A stretch of 64,000 nt of DNA from Solibacillus isronensis (GTDB lineage Bacteria > Bacillota > Bacilli > Bacillales_A > Planococcaceae). A model generated the notes under the pieces. The model was not told where the DNA came from, did no database searches, and saw only the letters and a list, made by a program, of their open reading frames with translations. The stretch covers positions 1 to 64,000 of the forward strand of contig NZ_JAMBOC010000006.1 in the NCBI RefSeq assembly GCF_023715405.1, in the 5' to 3' direction. Positions 1-7,844 of this stretch are shown piece by piece (position 1 is the stretch's first letter; the number at the start of each line of letters is the position of its first letter). The position numbers and the translations under genes were made by a program.

Positions 1-10
1 CCCACTATAG

Positions 11-126
11 TGAAGTGATGATGGCAAAGAGGTCACACCCGTTCCCATACCGAACACGGAAGTTAAGCTCTTTAGCGCCGATGGTAGTTGGGGGCTTCCC
101 CCTGTGAGAGTAGGACGTCGCTTCGC
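11..126 (+). rRNA. rrf: 5S ribosomal RNA
   Basis: The sequence carries the highly conserved 5S core (GAGGTCACACCCGTTCCC, then CGAACACGGAAGTTAAGC) and closes with helix I: bases 12-20 pair with 116-124, allowing G-T wobble. Length is about 116 nt, normal for Bacillales. It is the last gene of an rRNA operon whose 16S and 23S genes lie before the window. Confidence 0.97.
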
Positions 127-128
127 TC

Positions 129-168
129 AAAAAGTCGCTGCTGATTTAGTCAGTAGTGGCTTTTTTAT
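129..168 (+). terminator. rRNA operon terminator
   Basis: A 14-bp stem with three G-T pairs (131-144 region against 151-164) is followed by a T-run. It sits directly behind 5S. Confidence 0.85.
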
Positions 169-226
169 ATTATTGAAGATAATATATATGGTATAAACAA
201 TATAAAGAGTAAACTCATAACACAAT

Positions 227-277
227 AAACCAAAGATGGAGTCTTAAATAATGACTGCCTTCTTTGGTTTTTTATTT
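227..277 (+). terminator. second intrinsic terminator behind the rRNA operon
   Basis: A hairpin with outer stem AACCAAAGA/TCTTTGGTT and inner AGTC/GACT is followed by TTTTTT. No gene lies between it and the first terminator, so it is probably a back-up terminator of the rRNA operon. Confidence 0.75.
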
Positions 278-398
278 GAATTAAATTATTTTGCATGCCT
301 TATAAGAGAATTGCTTTAGTAGTTGACCATTAAAGCTGAAAGAAATACGATTAATGAATGTAAAAGTTCTTACAAGGCGAAACATTGGAGGAAGTAAC

Positions 399-1031
399 AT
401 GACAGCACCATTTTTAACAGTAGTGGACTTACGATTAATCGAGCAACAAGTAAATAAGATACTGAAGGCAAAGCTAACATCGAATGACAAGAAAATTGTA
501 GCGGCTATACGGGAACTGGCAATTACAGAGCTAAGAGGAAAACTGACGCATGTAAATGAAGATATTATTAAAGAAGTGGAAACGGTTGAGGATACTATCG
601 GTGCAGAACTATTTTTCCAAAGCATAAAGTCGTATACTATTCCGTTTAAGTCAATTTCCGAGCAAGGTTTGCAAAAGCTATTTAAAAAGGATAAAAAGTT
701 GAAGTTACCTAAACTAGAAATGATTGATTGGCAAGCAATCAGTTATCTGTCCTGGGTTGATAAAGGAACAAACCGCCAATACATTGTACTGGAAAAGGAA
801 GGTCAATACACGGCATTGCGTGGGGTTGTAGACGCCCATAACCCTATAAAAGGTGTCTGTGCGATTTGTAATCAGCATAGTGCTGTTCATTTGTTTACAG
901 CTACAGTAAAGGGCAATGGTGATAATTATACATCTTACAGTAACTACATTTGTGAAGACTCACAACTATGTAATCAAAAGGTCAGTGATTATGAAAAACT
1001 TCAGGATTTTGTTGCCCGTAATTTAATATGA
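399..1031 (+). CDS. FusB/FusC-type EF-G-binding protein
   Basis: Predicted 210-residue cytosolic protein. The C-terminal third holds a Cys4-type treble-clef zinc finger (C-x2-C near the motif CAICNQH, then ICEDSQLC), as in FusB/FusC/FBP proteins, which bind elongation factor G and free it from the ribosome, including in the fusidic-acid-stalled state. The N-terminal half is the helical EF-G-contact domain. The ATG at 399 is chosen because GGAGG stands 6 nt upstream; an ATG 45 nt earlier lacks a site. It has its own terminator and is a single-gene unit between rRNA and tRNA genes, fitting a translation role. Actual fusidic acid resistance cannot be read from sequence; many chromosomal members are housekeeping factors. 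Confidence 0.85.
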   Translation: MTAPFLTVVDLRLIEQQVNKILKAKLTSNDKKIVAAIRELAITELRGKLTHVNEDIIKEVETVEDTIGAELFFQSIKSYTIPFKSISEQGLQKLFKKDKKLKLPKLEMIDWQAISYLSWVDKGTNRQYIVLEKEGQYTALRGVVDAHNPIKGVCAICNQHSAVHLFTATVKGNGDNYTSYSNYICEDSQLCNQKVSDYEKLQDFVARNLI

Positions 1032-1035
1032 AAGT

Positions 1036-1067
1036 AAAAGTCATCTTTATTGGTGGCTTTTTATTTT
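1036..1067 (+). terminator. intrinsic terminator
   Basis: A 10-bp stem (1036-1045 with 1052-1061, three G-T pairs), a 6-nt loop, then TATTTT. It ends the EF-G-binding protein gene. Confidence 0.7.
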
Positions 1068-1128
1068 GAAACTTTTTCCTGTTCTAACCGTAAAGGGAAT
1101 TAAGAACCGAATCGGGGAGGATAGAGCC

Positions 1129-2415
1129 GTGCGAAAGATTGCTTATAGTTTAGCTATTGTGTTATTGCTGGCAGCTTGTAGTAGTGAAAGTACAGATAAG
1201 TCAACAGCGGAGGAACAAACGAAGCAGGAGGTTGTGCATATGGAGGAAGCATTATTAGGAAAATGGCGGGGGATGATTGAAATTCCGCAGTCACCTCTTG
1301 AAATTATTTTAAATTTGAAAGAGTCGAGTGGAAGTCTTTCTGTACCAGCACAAGGAATCAGTGATTTTGCATTTGAATCAATTAAGTATAATGAGTCGGA
1401 TGTGGCCATCACCATTAATTTAGGCGGATCTCTAATTAAAATTGCAGGGAAGCTAAAAAATGAAACGATAGAGGGAACGTTTACGCAAAATGGACAATCC
1501 TATCCTATTACGTTGAAGGCTTATACAGAGACACCTGTTACGTATGAGAAGCTATTGATTCCTGTTGCAGGCGGAGAGCTTAAAGCAGCATTGCAAATGC
1601 CGGATAAAGGAACGGGAGAACTTGTTATAATACATGCAGGGTCAGGCCCTACAAATAAAGACGGCAATACAATAGGAGCTGGTTCGAATAATAGTTTAAA
1701 GATGATTGCAGAGAGCTTAGCGGAGAAAGGGATTGCTTCTATTCGTTTCGATAAGCGTGGAATCGGTGATAATACGGCATTAATTAAAAAAGAAGAGGAA
1801 TTAACATTTGATCTGTATGTAGAAGATGTTAAAGCAATTATTGATTATGCTAAAAAGGATGACCGCTTTAATGAAATTCATCTACTAGGTCATAGTGAAG
1901 GTGCTTTGATAATGACAGTTGCTTCACAGCAAAATGACGTGGCATCTCTTATTTCGATTGCAGGTATTGGCAGACCGGCAGATGAAGTTTTAATGGAACA
2001 ATTGTCAGCAAGCTTACCTCCGAATTTATTAGTGGAATCGGAAAAAGCATTGCAGCAATTAAAAGCAGGCAAAAAAGTAGAGACAGTATCTGGACAGCTC
2101 CAATCATTATTTAGACCGTCTGTTCAACCATATATGATTTCATGGCTTAAATACGATCCCCAGCATGAAATAAGCAATGTTAACGTTCCAATTATCATCC
2201 TTCAAGGAAAAAAAGATATTCAAGTAACAGAAAAAGATGCAGAAAACTTATATGCAGCAAATAATCATGCCACAGTCCATTATTTTGATAAGATGAATCA
2301 TGTGTTAAAAGATGTAGAAGGCGATCGAGACCAAAATCTTGCGAGCTACTACAACCCTGATTTACCGCTAACAAATGGTCTGATCGAGGAAATTACTAAG
2401 TTTATAAAGCAGTAA
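1129..2415 (+). CDS. alpha/beta-hydrolase lipoprotein
   Basis: A 428-residue exported lipoprotein. A GTG start at 1129 is preferred: GGGGAGG lies 8 nt before it and it begins directly with the signal peptide and lipobox (LLAAC). A beta-rich domain of about 100 residues follows, then an alpha/beta-hydrolase fold with nucleophile motif GHSEG, an acidic residue near GKKDIQV and a late His in NHVLKDV. This resembles serine esterases/peptidases of the S33/dienelactone-hydrolase superfamily. Substrate is unknown. It is anchored outside the membrane, so a peptide or ester in the wall or medium is likely. It is monocistronic. The fold is certain; the function is not. Confidence 0.8.
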   Translation: MRKIAYSLAIVLLLAACSSESTDKSTAEEQTKQEVVHMEEALLGKWRGMIEIPQSPLEIILNLKESSGSLSVPAQGISDFAFESIKYNESDVAITINLGGSLIKIAGKLKNETIEGTFTQNGQSYPITLKAYTETPVTYEKLLIPVAGGELKAALQMPDKGTGELVIIHAGSGPTNKDGNTIGAGSNNSLKMIAESLAEKGIASIRFDKRGIGDNTALIKKEEELTFDLYVEDVKAIIDYAKKDDRFNEIHLLGHSEGALIMTVASQQNDVASLISIAGIGRPADEVLMEQLSASLPPNLLVESEKALQQLKAGKKVETVSGQLQSLFRPSVQPYMISWLKYDPQHEISNVNVPIIILQGKKDIQVTEKDAENLYAANNHATVHYFDKMNHVLKDVEGDRDQNLASYYNPDLPLTNGLIEEITKFIKQ

Positions 2416-2502
2416 TGGACGACAAATATTCATTAATATGAGGTTTTTTCAATGGAAGAGAAACATAATAAATAAAATGTTCAAATTATTTCAAAAAACT
2501 AC

Positions 2503-2530
2503 TTGTATAAATTTAAAACGTTGCTATAAT
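2503..2530 (+). promoter_or_regulatory. SigA promoter of the tRNA cluster
   Basis: TTGTAT, a 16-bp spacer and TATAAT. It stands about 50 bp before tRNA-Asn. Confidence 0.75.
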
Positions 2531-2578
2531 AATAAATGTACGAAAGATGCCTTGTACATCACTGTATAATAGTAGCGT

Positions 2579-2654
2579 TCCGAAGTAGCTCAGTTGGTAG
2601 AGCATCCGGCTGTTAACCGGCAGGTCGCAGGTTCGAGTCCTGCCTTCGGAGCCA
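2579..2654 (+). tRNA. tRNA-Asn (GTT)
   Basis: 76-nt cloverleaf: acceptor TCCGAAG/CTTCGGA, anticodon loop CTGTTAA, T-loop GGTTCGAGTCC, CCA encoded. Confidence 0.97.
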
Positions 2655-2721
2655 TTTTTTTGCCTTTTTACTATTACTTAATAAACAATAAAACTTTTTT
2701 AAAAAAGTTTTCGAAAAAGGC

Positions 2722-2750
2722 TTGCACTATATAAAAAATGATGATATTAT
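2722..2750 (+). promoter_or_regulatory. second SigA promoter inside the tRNA cluster
   Basis: TTGCAC, 17-bp spacer, TATTAT, about 30 bp before tRNA-Glu. No terminator is seen between tRNA-Asn and this promoter, so the downstream tRNAs probably have two promoters. Confidence 0.7.
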
Positions 2751-2783
2751 AAATCTTGTCTTAAAGAGAACTTCTTATATAAC

Positions 2784-2858
2784 GGCCCGTTGGTCAAGTG
2801 GTTAAGACACCGCCCTTTCACGGCGGTAACACGGGTTCGAATCCCGTACGGGTCACCA
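2784..2858 (+). tRNA. tRNA-Glu (TTC)
   Basis: 75-nt cloverleaf with acceptor GGCCCGT/ACGGGTC, anticodon TTC, CCA encoded. Confidence 0.97.
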
Positions 2859-2903
2859 TTTAAGGCTTCATAAAAAAATAAAGCAGTAACACTTGTTATG
2901 TAT

Positions 2904-2979
2904 GGAGGATTAGCTCAGCTGGGAGAGCACCTGCCTTACAAGCAGGGGGTCGGCGGTTCGAGCCCGTCATCCTCCACCA
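2904..2979 (+). tRNA. tRNA-Val (TAC)
   Basis: 76-nt cloverleaf with acceptor GGAGGAT paired to the 3' arm, anticodon TAC, CCA encoded. Confidence 0.97.
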
Positions 2980-3009
2980 TTCAACTTTAACAGTGTTGCA
3001 TCATTTGTC

Positions 3010-3093
3010 GGAGGGGTAGCGAAGTGGCTAAACGCGGCGGACTGTAAATCCGCTCCTTAGGGTTCGGCGGTTCGAATCCGTCCCCCTCCACCA
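3010..3093 (+). tRNA. tRNA-Tyr (GTA)
   Basis: 84-nt class II tRNA with a long variable arm, anticodon GTA, CCA encoded. Confidence 0.97.
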
Positions 3094-3106
3094 TCTATAA
3101 AATGTT

Positions 3107-3181
3107 TGGGGTATAGCCAAGCGGTAAGGCAACGGATTTTGATTCCGTCATGCCCTGGTTCGAATCCAGGTACCCCAGCCA
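3107..3181 (+). tRNA. tRNA-Gln (TTG)
   Basis: 75-nt cloverleaf, acceptor TGGGGTA/TACCCCA, anticodon TTG, CCA encoded. Confidence 0.97.
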
Positions 3182-3197
3182 TTTTTTTATTTTTTAT

Positions 3198-3270
3198 GAG
3201 CCATTAGCTCAGTTGGTAGAGCATCTGACTTTTAATCAGAGGGTCGAAGGTTCGAGTCCTTCATGGCTCA
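3198..3270 (+). tRNA. tRNA-Lys (TTT), no encoded CCA
   Basis: 73-nt cloverleaf, acceptor GAGCCAT/ATGGCTC, anticodon TTT. The discriminator A is followed by CTTTTAT, so CCA must be added after transcription, unlike the five tRNAs before it. Confidence 0.96.
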
Positions 3271-3314
3271 CTTTTATTTTATAAACTTAGAAGTGTACTT
3301 AAATATCAAATAAC

Positions 3315-3348
3315 AATCCTTTACTTATTCATAAGTAAAGGATTTTTT
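3315..3348 (+). terminator. tRNA cluster terminator
   Basis: Perfect 13-bp stem AATCCTTTACTTA/TAAGTAAAGGATT with a 4-nt loop and a T-run. Confidence 0.92.
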
Positions 3349-3460
3349 GCGTATAAAAAGGGAAAATCGTTTAGTTGCTCGAAATTTCTATAGGAGGGTG
3401 AGCGGAGAAGAGAAAAGAATAGAATAGGAAAAATTATATGACATGTTAGGGGATGCAGAA

Positions 3461-4366
3461 ATGATGAATAAGAAAATTTCAATTGTAGGGGTACCATGTG
3501 ATTATGGACAACAGCGCCGTGGGGTAGATATGGGGCCAAGTGCCATTAGATATGCAGGGCTGCAGCAGCGTTTGGCTGATCTTGGATATGAAGTCGAAGA
3601 TGAAGGGAATATACAAGTTATTGAGGGGGATGCAGCTGTACATAAAGATGAAAAGCTGCTTAATCTGGAAGAAGTTATTAAGGTCAATACAGCACTTGCC
3701 GAAAAAGTATTGAGTGTTGTAAAAAAGGATTACATACCGCTTGTATTAGGAGGCGACCATAGTATTGCAATTGGCACATTGGCAGGTCTCTCGATGAAAT
3801 ATAAAAATCAGGGCATTATCTGGTTTGATGCCCATGCAGATTTAAATACACCGGAAACAACGCCATCCGGAAATATTCATGGGATGCCCTTAGCAACAAG
3901 TATTGGGCTAGGACATGAAAGGCTAACATCAATTTTACATGCAGAACCTAAAATCAAAGCCGAAAATATTGTTATAATTGGCGGACGTTCTATCGATGAA
4001 GGCGAACGGGAGCTAATTAAGTCCAGAGGCATTAAAATTTACACTATGCATGAAATCGATCGCCTTGGAATGACATATGTAATGGAAGAAACTCTAAAAT
4101 ATTTTAAACAATTGCAAATAGACGGTCTTCATTTATCACTTGATTTGGACGCATTAGATCCTTTATATACTCCTGGGGTGGGAACACCTGTAGCAGGTGG
4201 AATCACTTATCGGGAAAGTCATTTAGCAATGGAAATGATCCAGGAATCCGGCTTAATGACATCGGCAGAGTTTGTAGAGGTGAATCCTATATTAGATGAA
4301 CGAAATAAAACAGCAGATGTAGCGGTTGCCTTAATCGGCTCTTTATTTGGCGAAACTTTAGTATGA
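3461..4366 (+). CDS. rocF: arginase
   Basis: 301-residue cytosolic enzyme hydrolysing arginine to ornithine and urea with a binuclear manganese centre. All ureohydrolase motifs are present: GGDHSIAIGT, WFDAHADLNTP with HGMPLA, and SLDLDALDPLYTPGVGTP. Length is standard. The start at 3461 (or the adjacent ATG at 3464) follows AGGGG by 8 nt; an ATG at 3443 lacks a site. It stands alone just before sigW, as in several Bacillales, and feeds arginine nitrogen to ornithine/proline metabolism. The enzyme class is certain. Agmatinase is a less likely alternative because of the length and context. Confidence 0.93.
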   Translation: MMNKKISIVGVPCDYGQQRRGVDMGPSAIRYAGLQQRLADLGYEVEDEGNIQVIEGDAAVHKDEKLLNLEEVIKVNTALAEKVLSVVKKDYIPLVLGGDHSIAIGTLAGLSMKYKNQGIIWFDAHADLNTPETTPSGNIHGMPLATSIGLGHERLTSILHAEPKIKAENIVIIGGRSIDEGERELIKSRGIKIYTMHEIDRLGMTYVMEETLKYFKQLQIDGLHLSLDLDALDPLYTPGVGTPVAGGITYRESHLAMEMIQESGLMTSAEFVEVNPILDERNKTADVAVALIGSLFGETLV

Positions 4367-4453
4367 TTATTACGAAAAAATTCGATTGGTCGTTACGAAG
4401 TTTGTTATAATAAAGGCACATATTTATGGGTGGAAAAAATTTTTTAGAGAAAA

Positions 4454-4479
4454 TGAAACCTTTTAAAAAGCAATCCGTA
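4454..4479 (+). promoter_or_regulatory. SigW-type ECF promoter (autoregulatory)
   Basis: TGAAAC, exactly 16 bp, CGTA. This is the known SigW recognition pattern and it stands 37 bp before the sigW start, so sigW very likely activates its own operon. Confidence 0.88.
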
Positions 4480-4516
4480 TATATAGAACAGCTGAAAAGG
4501 TGGAGAGGAAAGACAA

Positions 4517-5080
4517 ATGGATGCGTTAGTTAATAAAAGAATAAAGCAAGTGCTTAAAGGTGACCAAAACGCATATGCCGACATCGTTAACCTCTACCAG
4601 CACAAGCTGTATCAAGTGTGCTATCGAATGCTTGGAAATAAACAGGAGGCTGAAGATATTGCACAGGAGGCATTCATACGTGCCTATATTAATTTACATT
4701 CGTATGATCAAAATCGAAAATTTTCAACATGGCTTTACCGAATTGGAACAAATCTTTGCATTGACCGAATTCGTAAAAAGAAGCCCGATTATTACTTAGA
4801 TGCGGAGGTAGCAGGAACAGAAGGGCTGGATATGTATTCGCAAATTGCCGCAGAGGAGCAGTTGCCGGAAGAGGCCGTTGAGCAGATGGAGCTTCAGGAC
4901 CGAATACAATATGAAATCAGCCGCCTTCCCGATAAGTATCGATCGGTTATTGTATTAAAATATATTGAAGAACTGTCCCTACAGGAAATAAGTGAAATAT
5001 TGGATATGCCTTTAGGAACAGTTAAAACGCGGATTCACCGTGGCCGTGAAGCGTTAAGAAAGCAGCTAAACAATTTGTAG
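4517..5080 (+). CDS. sigW: ECF RNA polymerase sigma factor SigW
   Basis: 187 residues with sigma region 2 (about 23-90; EAEDIAQEAFIRAY and FSTWLYRIGTNLCIDRIRK) and region 4 (about 125-185; LPDKYRSVIVLKYIEELS, GTVKTRIHRGREALRKQL). SigW directs the response to envelope damage, antimicrobial peptides and alkaline shock. It is followed after 13 nt by its anti-sigma factor and preceded by a perfect SigW-type promoter. Start ATG follows GGTGGAGAGG. Confidence 0.95.
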   Translation: MDALVNKRIKQVLKGDQNAYADIVNLYQHKLYQVCYRMLGNKQEAEDIAQEAFIRAYINLHSYDQNRKFSTWLYRIGTNLCIDRIRKKKPDYYLDAEVAGTEGLDMYSQIAAEEQLPEEAVEQMELQDRIQYEISRLPDKYRSVIVLKYIEELSLQEISEILDMPLGTVKTRIHRGREALRKQLNNL

Positions 5081-5093
5081 GAGGAAGATACGC

Positions 5094-5708
5094 ATGAAAA
5101 CGTGTGCATCAGAATTCGTGGATTATATGCACGAATATTTAGATGGTGATATTAGTCGTGAGCATGAACAAATATTGAAGCAGCATATACAAACATGCCC
5201 TGATTGCCAACAACATATGCATGAATTAAGTGACACGGTTGCGTTTATCAAGAGTGCAGCACATATTACTGCCCCTCCGCGCTTTGAGGATCTAGTGATA
5301 AGTCGTTTACCGAAACGCAAAAGTTCTGCTGGCATCAAACGTTGGTTCCGTCAGCATCCTGTACTTGTAGCTGCAGCAGTATTCTTATTATGTATGAGTG
5401 CCACATTGTTAGGCAGTTTTCCGAATGATAATCAATTCTCTGTGACGAAACAGCCTAATTTAGTCGTTGAAGGGCAAACGGTGACAGTGCCGGTCGGTGA
5501 AGTTGTTAAAGGTGACATCGTTGTGAAGAATGGAGATATTATTGTCGAAGGGGAAGTGGACGGCAATATTACAGTTATCAATGGCAACTACATGGCATCT
5601 ACGGCAGTTGTTACAGGGCAAGTAGAGGAAATTGATGAAATGTTCGAATGGCTTTGGTACAAAATTAAAGTTGGCTTCAATAAAGCGATTGCTGTTCTTA
5701 ATGAATAA
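5094..5708 (+). CDS. rsiW: anti-sigma-W factor RsiW
   Basis: 204 residues. The cytoplasmic N-terminus is a zinc anti-sigma domain with H-x3-C-x2-C (HIQTCPDC, about 36-43). One membrane segment lies at about 90-110 (LVAAAVFLLCMSATLLGSF) and the rest is extracytoplasmic with alternating strands (VVKNGDIIVEGEVDGNI). Known RsiW proteins are cut outside by PrsW and inside by RasP to release SigW. Neither protease is in the window. Co-transcribed with sigW. Confidence 0.93.
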   Translation: MKTCASEFVDYMHEYLDGDISREHEQILKQHIQTCPDCQQHMHELSDTVAFIKSAAHITAPPRFEDLVISRLPKRKSSAGIKRWFRQHPVLVAAAVFLLCMSATLLGSFPNDNQFSVTKQPNLVVEGQTVTVPVGEVVKGDIVVKNGDIIVEGEVDGNITVINGNYMASTAVVTGQVEEIDEMFEWLWYKIKVGFNKAIAVLNE

Positions 5709-5804
5709 TAACTTAGAACTATCATCACGGTAATTACAATAAGAAATAATATTTTCTTAATAAATCGGAACTTTTCCCAAAAAAATCCGTTCTAGTATAG
5801 AAAG

Positions 5805-5835
5805 AAAAGTCTACTCGTTCGGGTAGACTTTTTTC
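5805..5835 (+). terminator. sigW-rsiW terminator
   Basis: 10-bp stem AAAAGTCTAC/GTAGACTTTT, loop of 8, T-run. Confidence 0.9.
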
Positions 5836-5915
5836 TGTTAGGAAAGTTAATCACTGACAGAATTGTGCTATACTAAAATCAAGATGGAATAGCAAGTAAA
5901 GGTGGGGGATGCCAC

Positions 5916-6752
5916 ATGCAAATAATTGAGCAATTTACAGACATTGCTGCTGTAGATATGATTTTTAAAGTACTGGACGTACTGCTCGTATGGTACGTAG
6001 TTTATAAAGCATTGACCCTCATTAAAGGAACGAAAGCCGTTCAATTATTGAAAGGGTTATTAATTGTGGTGTTAGCGAAATTTGCTACCTACGTTTTCGG
6101 TTTAGACACCCTTGATTGGTTACTACAAGAAGTAATTGATTGGGGTTTCTTAGCCATTATTATAATATTCCAGCCGGAAATCCGCCGAGCCCTTGAGCAG
6201 ATAGGACGGGGTAAGATTTTCCAACGAACGAATAACCAGCAGGAAGATGAGCAGACACGCTTAGTCGAGGCGATGAAAAAATCTGTAAGTTATATGGCGA
6301 AACGTCGAATTGGAGCACTTATTTCAATTGAAAAAGATACAGGATTAAATGAATATGTAGAAACGGGCATCAAGATGGATGCCGCAATTTCTTCTGAATT
6401 AATGATTAATATTTTCATCCCAAATACACCGTTACATGACGGGGCCGTAATTATACAGAAAAACCAAATAGCCGCTTCGGCATGTTACTTGCCATTATCA
6501 GAAAGTGCATTTATTTCCAAAGAACTAGGTACTCGTCACCGGGCAGCACTTGGGTTAAGTGAAGTAACAGATGCAATTACAATTGTTGTATCCGAAGAAA
6601 CAGGTGCGATTAGTATAACAGCTAATGGTAATTTACACCGTAATCTCACTATTGCAGAATTTGAAGAATTACTGCGTAAACTGTGGTTTGGTCCTGAACA
6701 AGATTCTAACTTAGCATCTAAGTGGACTTGGGGAGGGAAAAAGAATGGATAA
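5916..6752 (+). CDS. cdaA: diadenylate cyclase CdaA
   Basis: 278-residue membrane enzyme making cyclic di-AMP from two ATP. Three membrane segments fill residues 15-95, followed by a DAC domain with the catalytic motifs D175-G-A (LHDGAVII) and R207-H-R (GTRHRAALGLSE). The next gene overlaps it by 8 bases and encodes its regulator CdaR, and glmM follows, the classic cdaA-cdaR-glmM unit in which both partners modulate the cyclase. c-di-AMP governs potassium/osmolyte balance and wall integrity. Confidence 0.95.
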   Translation: MQIIEQFTDIAAVDMIFKVLDVLLVWYVVYKALTLIKGTKAVQLLKGLLIVVLAKFATYVFGLDTLDWLLQEVIDWGFLAIIIIFQPEIRRALEQIGRGKIFQRTNNQQEDEQTRLVEAMKKSVSYMAKRRIGALISIEKDTGLNEYVETGIKMDAAISSELMINIFIPNTPLHDGAVIIQKNQIAASACYLPLSESAFISKELGTRHRAALGLSEVTDAITIVVSEETGAISITANGNLHRNLTIAEFEELLRKLWFGPEQDSNLASKWTWGGKKNG

Positions 6753-7761
6753 AATATTTGATAGCTCATGGATGCTCCGTTTAACCGCTTTGTTTTTAGC
6801 AGTGGCACTATTCTTGTATATTCAAACAGAAGAAAAACGTGAAACGGACTCGAGCACATCCAATGAAACAGATGTCATCACAAATGTGCCATTGGAAGTG
6901 TATTATGATTCTGATAACTTATTTGTGACAGGGCTCCCTGAAACGGTCGATGTGAAAATTTCAGGACCGAAACAAATTGTAATGAAAACAAAGCTTGAAA
7001 AGGATTTCAAACTTTTTGTCGATTTAAACTCATTGTTAATTGGTGAACATAGCGTTACAATACATCAAGAAAACTTTTCGGAAAAACTGGATGTATCAAT
7101 TGAACCAAGAATAATTAATATAACAATTGAGGAAAAGGTTACTGAACAGTTTCGCGTAGAGCCGGAAATGAATAACCGTCTTTTAGCTGAGAACTTCGTA
7201 CTGAACGAGATGACGGCAGAACCGTCAAAAGTAGCGGTAACAGGAGCGAAAAGCGTCATTGATAACATAAGTTATGTAAAGGCGACGGTTTCAGGCGAGA
7301 AAGATGTGAATAAATCATTTGAGCAGGAAGCGGCTGTAAAGGTACTCGACCGTGATCTGAATAAGCTCGATGTCAGCATTAATCCGGATAAGGTCAATGT
7401 AAAAGTAGAAATTAATGAATATAGTAAAGAAGTCCCGATTAAGATAAACGAAATTGGGGAACCAGTAGAGGGGCTTACAATTGACAGTTTATCCCCGGAA
7501 AAATCTAACATAACGGTATATGGTTCGAAATCTGTAGTGGATTCATTAAAAGAAGTTGTCGTAGACGTGGATGTTTCAAAAATAAAAAAATCCGGTCCAT
7601 ACGAATTTAAAGTTGAGCTTCCAACAGGGGCTACCAAGTTATCTCAAGAAAAACTAACGGTACGCGCAAATGTGAGTGGAGAGCCGGTTCGTGAAAAGGA
7701 AAAAGATAGTGAAACAAAAACAGATGCAGATTCTAATGGTGAAGATACAGATGGAAACTAA
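6745..7761 (+). CDS. cdaR: CdaA regulatory protein CdaR (YbbR domains)
   Basis: 338 residues: a short N-terminal tail, one membrane anchor (about 8-26; LRLTALFLAVALFLYI) and an extracellular part with three YbbR-type repeats (about 45-135, 135-225, 230-315) and a charged tail. B. subtilis CdaR is longer with four YbbR domains. It binds and modulates the membrane cyclase CdaA. The start ATG overlaps the cdaA stop, implying translational coupling. Confidence 0.92.
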   Translation: MDKIFDSSWMLRLTALFLAVALFLYIQTEEKRETDSSTSNETDVITNVPLEVYYDSDNLFVTGLPETVDVKISGPKQIVMKTKLEKDFKLFVDLNSLLIGEHSVTIHQENFSEKLDVSIEPRIINITIEEKVTEQFRVEPEMNNRLLAENFVLNEMTAEPSKVAVTGAKSVIDNISYVKATVSGEKDVNKSFEQEAAVKVLDRDLNKLDVSINPDKVNVKVEINEYSKEVPIKINEIGEPVEGLTIDSLSPEKSNITVYGSKSVVDSLKEVVVDVDVSKIKKSGPYEFKVELPTGATKLSQEKLTVRANVSGEPVREKEKDSETKTDADSNGEDTDGN

Positions 7762-7844
7762 CTATCAATAAAACAAGCAATCCACTTTAGGTGGTAAATT
7801 TAAAAACGTATGGTATTTCAAGCGTTGAAGGAGAGAAAAAGTAA

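Noticed and set aside
281-625. Minus-strand frame opposite the EF-G-binding protein gene
   Set aside because: Overlaps a well-supported gene and a terminator, has no ribosome site and low-complexity Ser/Phe-rich content.
3391-3420. Strong AGGAGG at 3391 before the arginase gene as a sign of a small gene
   Set aside because: The only frame behind it begins inside the site and ends after nine codons.
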